5,053 nucleotides of DNA from Dehalococcoidia bacterium UBA1141 (GTDB lineage: Bacteria > Chloroflexota > Dehalococcoidia > Lucifugimonadales > UBA3495): positions 95,051 to 100,103 of the forward strand of contig DCAE01000143.1 of the NCBI GenBank assembly GCA_002311385.1. The letters run 5' to 3'. Under the pieces are notes generated by a model that was not told the origin of the DNA, searched no databases, and worked only from the letters and a program-made list of their open reading frames with translations. Shown piece by piece: positions 1-5,053 of the stretch (the stretch's first letter is position 1; every line of letters begins with the position of its first letter). The position numbers were made by a program, and so were the translations under genes.

Positions 1-186
1 TCCTGTTTCAAAGTTCGCGGTTTTAGAGTTCCCGGCAAGATTTTGGATAAAATCCTGTTGAACAGAGCGAATTCAGGTCCCTGCGACGGTTATCATACCA
101 GCGTGGTTGATGGGTTTGACCTCCACGTGGCAAGAACTAAACTGAGACGGGCAAATCCGAGAATCGAGTCTTTGTATAACGGGTAG
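1..186 (+). CDS. C-terminal part of an unrecognised protein (partial, start outside window)
   Basis: Frame 1 is open from the first base to a TAG stop at 184-186, giving 61 codons with no start needed inside the window. First codon positions are purine-rich, as expected for coding DNA. The stop lies only 6 bases before the ATG of the next gene, a spacing typical of co-transcribed genes. The peptide begins SCFKVRGFRVPGKI and ends with the basic tail ARTKLRRANPRIESLYNG. I do not recognise a family. An open run of this length arises by chance in one frame in roughly 5% of cases at this base composition, so the call rests mainly on position and spacing. The alternative is that 1-192 is a non-coding upstream region. 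Confidence 0.42.
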   Translation, partial: SCFKVRGFRVPGKILDKILLNRANSGPCDGYHTSVVDGFDLHVARTKLRRANPRIESLYNG

Positions 187-192
187 GTGTGA

Positions 193-1062
193 ATGTCTAG
201 AATCGTCCGAGCGGGCCTAGTCCAGGCGGGAATAGGCAGCGAACTTCCTGCACCTTTGGACCGAATAAAACAATTTCTGGTCGACAAGCATGTTGCGTTG
301 ATTGAGTCTGCTGCCCAACAAGGAGTTCAGGTCCTCTGCCTGCAAGAGCTCTTTTACGGCCCCTACTTCTGTGCCGAGCAAGACCCAAAGTGGTTCGCTC
401 TAGCCGAAGAGGTGCCCGACGGTCCGACAGTGCGTTTGATGCAGGAGTTGGCGAGGAAGCATCGGATGATTTTGATAGTACCGGTGTATGAGGAGGAGAT
501 GCCCGGCGTCTACTACAATACGGCGGCCGTGTTGGACGCTTCCGGAGGGTATTTGGGCAAGTATCGAAAGACCCATATCCCCCACCTGCCGCCGGGATTC
601 TGGGAGAAGTATTATTTCAAGCCGGGCAATAGTGGATATCCTGTGTTCGCCACGGAGTTGGGAAAGATTGGCGTCTATATATGCTATGACCGCCACTTCC
701 CGGAGGGCGCTAGAGCGCTGGCTTTAAACGGTGCGGAGATTGTATTCAACCCTTCGGCCACGGTCGCCGGACTTTCCGAGTACCTGTGGGAGTTGGAACA
801 GCCAGCCCACGCTGTAGCCAACGGCTACTTTGTGGGCGCGGTGAATCGGGTTGGCAATGAAGCTCCGTGGAACATAGGCGAGTTTTATGGTAAGAGTTAC
901 TTCTGCGACCCCAGGGGACAAATAATCGCCCAAGCGTCCAGGGACCAAGACGAAGTTTTGGTAGCCGACTTGGATTTGGACGAGATTCGCCAGGTGAGAG
1001 AAACGTGGCATTTCTTCCGGGACCGCCGACCAGAGACCTACACTGGGCTAAGCGAGCCTTAA
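193..1062 (+). CDS. Nitrilase-superfamily amidohydrolase, beta-ureidopropionase-like (N-carbamoyl-amino-acid hydrolase)
   Basis: This 289-aa protein is predicted to be a cytosolic C-N hydrolase. It would cleave an N-carbamoyl amino acid, for example N-carbamoyl-beta-alanine to beta-alanine, CO2 and NH3, the last step of reductive pyrimidine breakdown. The Glu-Lys-Cys triad is visible: E52 in CLQELF, K126 in KYRKTHIP and C164 in YICYDRHFPE. The second structural glutamate is E138 in GFWEKYYF. The blocks NGAEIVFNPSAT (179-190), LSEYLWELE (194-202) and AVNRVGNE (216-223) resemble eukaryotic beta-ureidopropionase more than AguB-type carbamoylputrescine amidases, which carry CWDQWFPE at the nucleophile. 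Length is typical for a single-domain bacterial member. The ATG follows a modest AGGTG at 185-189. The stop is 38 bases before the next gene, suggesting co-transcription with the aldo/keto reductase. Exact substrate is uncertain; an N-carbamoyl-D-amino-acid hydrolase or another amidase remains possible. Confidence 0.9.
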   Translation: MSRIVRAGLVQAGIGSELPAPLDRIKQFLVDKHVALIESAAQQGVQVLCLQELFYGPYFCAEQDPKWFALAEEVPDGPTVRLMQELARKHRMILIVPVYEEEMPGVYYNTAAVLDASGGYLGKYRKTHIPHLPPGFWEKYYFKPGNSGYPVFATELGKIGVYICYDRHFPEGARALALNGAEIVFNPSATVAGLSEYLWELEQPAHAVANGYFVGAVNRVGNEAPWNIGEFYGKSYFCDPRGQIIAQASRDQDEVLVADLDLDEIRQVRETWHFFRDRRPETYTGLSEP

Positions 1063-1085
1063 GGCCTAGCCAGAATAATTCAAAC

Positions 1086-1090
1086 GGAGA
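1086..1090 (+). promoter_or_regulatory. Ribosome binding site deciding the aldo/keto reductase start
   Basis: GGAGA lies 10 bases before ATG 1101, in the 38-base gap after the hydrolase stop. It supports the internal start over the longer in-frame ATG at 1005. Confidence 0.7.
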
Positions 1091-1100
1091 AAGATTGAAT

Positions 1101-2057
1101 ATGGACAGCAGAGAATTCGGAGGCTTGGGCCGGGTCAGCGCTTTGACCTTGGGCGGCGGCGGAATCGGCCAGGTCTGGGGGCCTACCAGCAGGGAGGAGT
1201 CAGTGGCGACCCTCCGTGGGGCGGTGGATGCAGGCATAAATCTTATCGACCTGGCGCCCAGCTACGGCCAAGGTGAAGCGGAAACCGTTTTCGGCCAGGC
1301 ATTCGGCGGCAGCGTCCCCGCTGGAGTGAGATTGACCACAAAGTGCCGCTTGGATAACCCGCCTGCGGATCAAGTATTTTCCGTGCTGGAGCAGAGCCTG
1401 AAAGACAGCTTTGATCGCATGAAAGTGGAGCGGGTCGACTTATTCTTTCTGCACAGCCAGATTGTGCCGGATGATTGTGTTGATCGCTACGACGGCACCC
1501 CTAGGGAGCTATTCGTCAACTCCGTGGTGCTTGCGTTCGAGCGTTTGGTATCGGACGGGCGAATCGGAGCTTGGGCCATCACAGGCATAGGCATACCTTC
1601 AGCGGTTTTGGCAACGATTCAGGCAGACCCGCATCCCGCCGCCGTTCAGGCAATCGCCAACCTGCTGGACTCGCCAGGCGCCATAAAGCGTTATGACGAA
1701 GCAGCGATTCCCAGGGAAATAATCGGCTCTGCCCACAAGCGCGGAATGGGCGTTATGGGCATACGAGCAGTGCAAGCGGGAGCCCTGACCTCCAGCCTTG
1801 ACCGAGAATTGGCGGAAGACCATCCCGAGGCCCGTGATTTCCGGCGGGCTGCCCCGTTCCGGGACTTAGCCGCGGAGCTGGGAGAATCACCAGCCTCTTT
1901 GGCCCACCGGTACGCCCTATCAATCGACGGAATCTCAACGGTGGTACTGGGCGTCAAGAACCGGGAAGAGCTTGCCGAGTGCGTCGCCGCCGAGGCCAAG
2001 GGACGTCTTGAGCCGGAACTGATGGCACGGATTGACGCGGCCGTGGGACGCTCTTGA
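1101..2057 (+). CDS. Aldo/keto reductase family oxidoreductase
   Basis: This 318-aa protein is predicted to be a cytosolic NAD(P)H-dependent oxidoreductase of the TIM-barrel aldo/keto reductase superfamily, acting on carbonyl/alcohol or aldose substrates. All four catalytic residues are visible: D50 and Y55 in NLIDLAPSYG, K81 in LTTKCRL and H118 in LFFLHSQ. The C-terminal cofactor-side motif VVLGVKNREEL lies at 281-291. The N-terminal strand LGRVSALTLGGGGIG (9-23) and overall length match the aldose-dehydrogenase-like branch. I chose ATG 1101 because GGAGA at 1086-1090 lies 10 bases upstream and the family's N-terminus begins there. The frame is open back to an ATG at 1005, but that would overlap the hydrolase gene and add 32 unrelated residues. 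One deviation is that the usual Gln-x-x-Tyr-Asn block near residue 183 reads QAIANLLD. Substrate unknown. Confidence 0.9.
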   Translation: MDSREFGGLGRVSALTLGGGGIGQVWGPTSREESVATLRGAVDAGINLIDLAPSYGQGEAETVFGQAFGGSVPAGVRLTTKCRLDNPPADQVFSVLEQSLKDSFDRMKVERVDLFFLHSQIVPDDCVDRYDGTPRELFVNSVVLAFERLVSDGRIGAWAITGIGIPSAVLATIQADPHPAAVQAIANLLDSPGAIKRYDEAAIPREIIGSAHKRGMGVMGIRAVQAGALTSSLDRELAEDHPEARDFRRAAPFRDLAAELGESPASLAHRYALSIDGISTVVLGVKNREELAECVAAEAKGRLEPELMARIDAAVGRS

Positions 2058-2084
2058 TCCCTATTGTGGGTATGGCCTCAAAAC

Positions 2085-2160
2085 TGCCATTCTGAGTGAA
2101 GCGAAGAATCTTCACGCCTGGGACAGGAGGTTCTTCGTCGCTTCACTCCTCAGAATGACA
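2085..2160. repeat. Imperfect palindromic intergenic repeat (SEAKNL type, MITE/REP-like)
   Basis: The left arm (2085-2108) and right arm (2131-2160) fold into a hairpin of about 23 base pairs. 2085-2096 pairs with 2149-2160 with one mismatch, 2097-2103 pairs with 2139-2145, and 2104-2108 pairs with 2131-2135. A 22-base loop closes it. The right arm carries two extra triplets (2136-2138 and 2146-2148) relative to the left. The left arm reads ILSEAKNL in one + frame, a spurious peptide I recall as common in intergenic repeats of Chloroflexota and other environmental bacteria. No transposase is present and no T-run follows, so a rho-independent terminator is unlikely. Only one copy is in the window, so its repeat status rests on recollection of the motif. 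Confidence 0.72.
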
Positions 2161-2213
2161 ATATCACGGAAACTTCTGGGGCAAAACCCTGTTGGGGGTA
2201 TGAGACGAGGAAT

Positions 2214-3470
2214 GTGGATTCAGACGCCTTAGATAACGCTCCGGTTGGAATAACCCGGACTTCGCCAAGGGGTTGGGCAATCCTGCTCCTCTTTCGAGCC
2301 CAGGGCAGTAGCGTCATCCTGGTTTCCTACACCTTTGGGCTTTTCCTTCCTTTCATATCCGACGATCTGGGCATAACTCCTCTGGAAGCCGGGCTGCTGC
2401 AGGGAGTGTGGTGGATAACCGCCGCTGTCCTAGCTTTACCCTCAGGTGCGTGGCTGTCGCGAATTCGCCCCATACCTCTGGTTTTGGCCTCCCTGTTATT
2501 GGGGGTGCCCTTCTTGTTCTTGCAGGGTCTAGCCAACAGTTTCTTGCTATTGTTCTTAGCCAGGTTCCTTTTCGTGGCATTCCATACAATCACCGTACCT
2601 GCCCGCACTTTATTGTTGCAACAATGGGTTTCGCCCAAGCAATACGCAACGGTCAACTCTGTAGGCTTGTCCCAACACAGCATCATGTTGGCAGTGGCTG
2701 TGAGCACCAGCGCTTTGCTCATAACCAGCCTCGGCAGTTGGCGGGCAGCCTATTTCATAATGGGCGGCTTCTTCGTTCTGCAGACTTTGTTATGGCCACT
2801 AATCGCCCGGGAAAGCAAAGCCCCAGTGATCAGCCTGCAGCGAGAGGTTGAGAGCCAGATGGGCTCGCCTTTACGGGCATTGAAAGCTTTCCCTCAGGCT
2901 TGGCTATTGGCCATAACCATGTTTTCTCTGTCCGCGACATGGACGGCCATGGTCACTTTTTTACCCACGCTATGGTTGGAAGAACGAGGAGTGCCTCTAA
3001 CCCTTGGCGGCCCTCTGCTTGGCTTCCTATATTATGGGCTGATTCCCTCCGGCCTTCTTGGCGGGTACCTAGCCAGGAAAGTCACCAAACGAAAGCTTTT
3101 GCTGTGGGTGCCTGCCCTGCTGAACACGGCTTTAGGGGTAGCGATAGTTCTGACGCCATGGCCACTGCTGCTGATTCCACTGATAAGCGCTCTGGGTTTG
3201 GTCTGGGTTGCTACGCCGGCCATGCAGATACTGCCCTTTGAGTTTCCGGGGATAACGCCCAGAGAGGTGGCGGTGGTGTCGTCTCTGGTTATCACATTTA
3301 TGGGGCTTGGATTCGCCGTCGGGCCGGTGACCACGGGCGCGGTGGCACAATGGACGGGGTCGATTCAGACCGGGTTGGTTGTTCTGTGCTTGGGAACGGT
3401 AGTGGGCGTGGTTGCCGGGTTGTTTTACCCTGGTCAGAGCAAGGCCGAGGAGAAACTGGAGCGAAACTAA
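2214..3470 (+). CDS. Major facilitator superfamily (MFS) transporter
   Basis: This 418-aa inner-membrane protein has about 12 predicted transmembrane helices in two six-helix halves. Approximate residue positions are 21-46, 60-80, 87-105, 108-128, 150-172 and 178-197. After a charged central loop (198-228) come 229-252, 264-285, 295-312, 315-336, 351-376 and 383-405. The loop 2-3 signature is degenerate (SGAWLSRIRP, 77-86), while its counterpart in the second half, GGYLARKVTKRK (283-294), keeps the basic character. It is presumably a proton-coupled secondary transporter, or a sensor or effluxer; the substrate cannot be inferred. The start is taken as GTG 2214, with only a close GAGG (2207-2210, 3-base spacing) upstream. 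An out-of-frame ATG at 2212 opens a 6-codon reading frame overlapping this start. It lies 156 bases downstream of the aldo/keto reductase with the palindromic repeat between, so co-transcription is possible but not certain. Confidence 0.88.
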   Translation: MDSDALDNAPVGITRTSPRGWAILLLFRAQGSSVILVSYTFGLFLPFISDDLGITPLEAGLLQGVWWITAAVLALPSGAWLSRIRPIPLVLASLLLGVPFLFLQGLANSFLLLFLARFLFVAFHTITVPARTLLLQQWVSPKQYATVNSVGLSQHSIMLAVAVSTSALLITSLGSWRAAYFIMGGFFVLQTLLWPLIARESKAPVISLQREVESQMGSPLRALKAFPQAWLLAITMFSLSATWTAMVTFLPTLWLEERGVPLTLGGPLLGFLYYGLIPSGLLGGYLARKVTKRKLLLWVPALLNTALGVAIVLTPWPLLLIPLISALGLVWVATPAMQILPFEFPGITPREVAVVSSLVITFMGLGFAVGPVTTGAVAQWTGSIQTGLVVLCLGTVVGVVAGLFYPGQSKAEEKLERN

Positions 3471-3590
3471 ATTGCAGAAGGAATTGGTTAGCCGATCTCG
3501 AGCGCCAGTTCCAGTTTTTTATCTCAGATATTGGCGTTAAAATAGGCTAACCGGACCCGGAGACCGGTGCCTCAATGGGCCCGCTCCAGT
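3453..3590. repeat. Cluster of overlapping and nested inverted repeats after the transporter gene
   Basis: Several exact inverted repeats occupy the last codons of the transporter gene and the start of the intergenic region. ACTGGAGCG (3455-3463) is matched by CGCTCCAGT (3582-3590). AAACTGGA (3453-3460) is matched by TCCAGTTT (3510-3517), followed by further T residues to 3520. GGTTAGCC (3486-3493) is matched by GGCTAACC (3545-3552). Inside the last pair sit CGCCA/TGGCG (3503-3507, 3532-3536) and TATCT/AGATA around C3525. The pairings partly exclude each other. The T-run version could act as a weak, long-loop terminator for the transporter. Another reading is a decayed palindromic repeat. The repeats are certain; the function is not. 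Confidence 0.45.
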
Positions 3591-3601
3591 CTCAGATTTG
3601 C

Positions 3602-3630
3602 TTGACACCCCTATAGGCCAATGCTACAAT
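3602..3630 (+). promoter_or_regulatory. Sigma70-type promoter for the citrate synthase gene
   Basis: A perfect -35 box TTGACA (3602-3607), a 17-base spacer and the -10 box TACAAT (3625-3630, 5 of 6 matches) are present. The -10 box is preceded by TGC at 3622-3624, an extended -10 element. Transcription would start near 3636-3638, giving an untranslated leader of about 110 bases. Spacing and both boxes are close to optimal for the housekeeping sigma factor, so citrate synthase is probably strongly transcribed independently of the upstream genes. Confidence 0.85.
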
Positions 3631-3631
3631 C

Positions 3632-3660
3632 GGCCAATCCCAAGAGTGGGCGATTTGGCC
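3632..3660 (+). promoter_or_regulatory. Hairpin/dyad at the predicted transcription start of the citrate synthase gene
   Basis: GGCCA (3632-3636) pairs with TGGCC (3656-3660) and ATC (3637-3639) with GAT (3652-3654). CCA (3640-3642) pairs with TGG (3647-3649), closed by the loop AGAG, with small bulges at T3655 and 3650-3651. A further GGCCAAT half-site at 3616-3622 lies in the promoter spacer, 16 bases upstream of the identical sequence at 3632-3638. The arrangement suits either a protein operator overlapping the -10/+1 region or a 5'-end stem-loop that stabilises the mRNA. The base pairing is seen directly; the role is inferred. Confidence 0.5.
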
Positions 3661-3733
3661 TAGCTGTTCAGTGCTTTTGGGAACGCCCCACGCCTAGCCT
3701 AACGGTACAGACCCAAACCACCAGCTCCTGATT

Positions 3734-3739
3734 GGAGGG
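3734..3739 (+). promoter_or_regulatory. Shine-Dalgarno sequence of the citrate synthase gene
   Basis: GGAGGG lies 7 bases before ATG 3747 and settles the start. The in-frame TTG at 3732 would overlap this site and has no site of its own. CTCC at 3725-3728 can pair with GGAG at 3734-3737 across a 5-base loop, so the ribosome site may be partly sequestered in the leader. Confidence 0.85.
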
Positions 3740-3746
3740 CCGGATA

Positions 3747-4880
3747 ATGCCTCCCGAGATTATCAAAGGACTGAAGGACGTCTACTTCGATACCACGACG
3801 TCCAGCTTCATCGACGGTCAAGAGGGTAAGCTGCTATACCGCGGCTACAACATCCACGATTTGGCTGAGAAGTCCACTTTCGAGGAAGTGGTTTACCTCT
3901 TGTTGTACGGGAAGCTTCCCAACGAGCAACAGCTAGAGGAATTCGATCAGACCATGCGGGCCAACCGCCGGATTCCCGATGAGGTCATTCAGGTATTGGA
4001 CCTAGTAAAGGCGAGCCATCCCATGGACGCCCTGCGCACCGGGATATCCGCCTTGGCCGCCTTCGACCCTGAGGTCAAAGATAACTCCGTTGAAGCAACG
4101 ATCAGAAAGGGAGTCCGTCTCACCGCCCAAGGCCCAACCATTGTGGCCGCTCATCACCGGTTGAGACAAGGATTGGAGCCCGTGGCCCCGGACCCCAGCC
4201 TTAACCATGCGGGCAACTTCCTGAAAATGTTATTCGACGAAGTTCCCGACAAAGACACTACGGACCTGCTGGATGTGGATTTCATCCTTCATGCCGAGCA
4301 CGGATCCAACGCTTCGTCCTTCGGCGCTAGGGTCACCGCATCCACTATTTCCGACCTCCACTCGGCTGTTACAACCGGTGTTGGCGTCCTAAAAGGACCC
4401 GCCCATGGTGGCGCTGCTGAAGAAGTGATGAAAATGGCGTTGGACATCGGCCAGCCGGAGAACGCGGAAGAGTATTGCCGCAATATCCTGGACAACGGCG
4501 GTCGAATCATGGGTTTCGGCCACAGGGTGTACAAGGCGGAAGACCCTCGTGCCCGACACCTGAGAGAGCGCTCGCGAGTCCTGAGCGAAAAGGTGGGTCA
4601 ACCCCATTGGTTCCAGATTTTGACCTATGTTGAAGAAGAGGTCATGGTCCGCTATAGGTCCAGGGGCATATTCGTAAATGTGGACTTCTTCGCCGGGTCT
4701 ATATACTACCTGTTGGGCATTCCCGACGACCTGTTCATATCCATATTCGCCTTGGGCCGGATTGCTGGTTGGACCCTGCAGTGCGCAGAACAGTTCGAAG
4801 ACAACATCTTGCTCCGTCCGCTGATGGAATATACGGGAGAGATGGACTTGGAGTACACAGCAATCGGCGATCGTGCCTAA
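3747..4880 (+). CDS. gltA: Citrate synthase (Si-type, short form)
   Basis: This enzyme condenses acetyl-CoA with oxaloacetate to citrate at the entry of the TCA cycle in the cytosol. The 377-aa length matches the short type found in archaea, Gram-positives and Thermus, not the roughly 430-aa NADH-inhibited enterobacterial type. Visible active-site features are H185 in LHAEHGSNASSF, H220 in GPAHGGA, H259 in GFGHRVYK, D313 in NVDFFAG, and the substrate arginines in DPRAR (266-270) and LRPLMEYTG (356-364). The N-terminus has the family pattern GLKDVYFDTTTSSFIDG, then LLYRGYNIHDLA. The usual Trp-x-Ala-His before the EQ near 348 reads GWTLQCAEQ here, a small deviation outside the catalytic triad. 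It has its own promoter upstream and a terminator 39 bases after its stop, so it is probably monocistronic. A 2-methylcitrate synthase cannot be excluded, but no propionate-pathway genes are nearby. Confidence 0.95.
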   Translation: MPPEIIKGLKDVYFDTTTSSFIDGQEGKLLYRGYNIHDLAEKSTFEEVVYLLLYGKLPNEQQLEEFDQTMRANRRIPDEVIQVLDLVKASHPMDALRTGISALAAFDPEVKDNSVEATIRKGVRLTAQGPTIVAAHHRLRQGLEPVAPDPSLNHAGNFLKMLFDEVPDKDTTDLLDVDFILHAEHGSNASSFGARVTASTISDLHSAVTTGVGVLKGPAHGGAAEEVMKMALDIGQPENAEEYCRNILDNGGRIMGFGHRVYKAEDPRARHLRERSRVLSEKVGQPHWFQILTYVEEEVMVRYRSRGIFVNVDFFAGSIYYLLGIPDDLFISIFALGRIAGWTLQCAEQFEDNILLRPLMEYTGEMDLEYTAIGDRA

Positions 4881-4918
4881 ACGCGGGCAACAGTAGGGAT
4901 ATAAAAATGGGTTGTAAA

Positions 4919-4949
4919 AGAGGGGGCCGGAAGGCCCCCTCTACTTTTT
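4919..4949 (+). terminator. Rho-independent terminator after the citrate synthase gene
   Basis: A perfect 10-bp GC-rich stem, AGAGGGGGCC (4919-4928) with GGCCCCCTCT (4933-4942), is closed by a GGAA (GNRA-type) tetraloop. AC and then five T residues (4945-4949) follow. Four A residues upstream (4916-4919) could offer partial termination in the reverse direction. It lies 38 bases after the TAA and separates citrate synthase from the next gene. Confidence 0.93.
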
Positions 4950-5010
4950 CAGGAGACTTCATTAAAGCCTGAATGCCTGAAATACGAAAATCCGTAAAGC
5001 CGAAAGTCAG

Positions 5011-5053
5011 ATGAATACCGCAGAAGCAGAAATCCGCCGCCGCATCGCCCAAC
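5011..5053 (+). CDS. 5' end of a gene, possibly a MidA-family SAM-dependent methyltransferase (partial)
   Basis: An ATG at 5011 opens a frame that runs off the window end, reading MNTAEAEIRRRIAQ. The block EIRRRIA is typical of the N-terminus of MidA/NDUFAF7-like methyltransferases, where it precedes a GPITFAEFM-like motif that would lie just outside the window. Fourteen residues are too few for a firm assignment. There is no clear Shine-Dalgarno sequence upstream (CGAAAGTCAG precedes the ATG), and the frame is open back to a TGA at 4978-4980. Its promoter, if separate, must lie between the terminator and 5010, but I see no good match there. Confidence 0.45.
   Translation, partial: MNTAEAEIRRRIAQ

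Noticed and set aside
39..54. Small AT-rich hairpin GATTTT-GGAT-AAAATC
   Set aside because: The 6-bp stem is weak, has no T-run, and lies inside the probable coding end of the upstream gene.
116..143. TTGACC-N16-TAAACT promoter-like sequence before the hydrolase
   Set aside because: The -10 match is weak (4 of 6) and it lies inside the probable upstream reading frame. TATAAC at 175-180 likewise lacks a -35 box at the right distance.
1005..1100. Extended N-terminus of the aldo/keto reductase starting at ATG 1005
   Set aside because: It would overlap the hydrolase's last 19 codons out of frame and add 32 residues unlike the family. ATG 1101 has its own ribosome site.
2032..2232. 66-codon + strand open frame spanning the reductase end and the palindromic repeat
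   Set aside because: Its middle (ILSEAKNL) is the translated repeat, and it overlaps both flanking genes out of frame. It is a spurious product of the repeat.
2327..2722. 131-codon minus-strand open frame within the transporter gene
   Set aside because: It is antisense to a clear membrane-protein gene, its peptide has low-complexity basic composition, and it has no recognisable domain or ribosome site.
4735..5052. 105-codon minus-strand open frame across the citrate synthase end and terminator
   Set aside because: It runs through a strong terminator hairpin and the conserved C-terminus of citrate synthase. The peptide is not family-like.
1..5053. Search for CRISPR arrays, tRNA/rRNA genes, transposases, toxin-antitoxin pairs or defence genes
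   Set aside because: No regularly spaced repeats, RNA gene signatures or matching protein motifs were found in either strand by eye.

Overview
The window is an ordinary-looking stretch of bacterial chromosome with GC content in the mid-50s (judged by eye). All convincing genes lie on the + strand. The codon use, the style of the proteins and a palindromic 'SEAKNL'-type intergenic repeat fit an uncultured Chloroflexota lineage (Dehalococcoidia/SAR202-like). That assignment is inference, because no rRNA or marker gene is present.

Positions 1-2057 hold a compact co-directional group. It starts with the probable C-terminal end of an unrecognised gene (1-186). Six bases later comes a nitrilase-superfamily amidohydrolase closely resembling beta-ureidopropionase / N-carbamoyl-amino-acid hydrolase (193-1062). 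An aldo/keto reductase follows (1101-2057). A 156-base gap with an imperfect palindromic repeat (2085-2160) separates these from a 12-helix MFS transporter (2214-3470). The hydrolase, reductase and transporter could form a small-molecule uptake and catabolism cluster, but the substrate cannot be read from sequence.

Positions 3471-3746 are non-coding and rich in dyad symmetry. They contain a near-consensus sigma70 promoter (TTGACA, 17-base spacer, extended -10 TGC-TACAAT). A hairpin sits at the predicted transcription start, and a leader of about 110 nt ends in a strong Shine-Dalgarno sequence. This drives a stand-alone, short-type (377 aa) citrate synthase (3747-4880), which ends in a textbook rho-independent terminator (4919-4949). 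The window closes on the first 14 codons of another + strand gene (5011-5053), tentatively a MidA-like methyltransferase.

I see no CRISPR array, tRNA, rRNA, transposase or defence system, and no evidence of a new multi-gene system. The most interesting material is regulatory: the citrate synthase leader with its repeated GGCCAAT half-sites, and the palindromic repeat.
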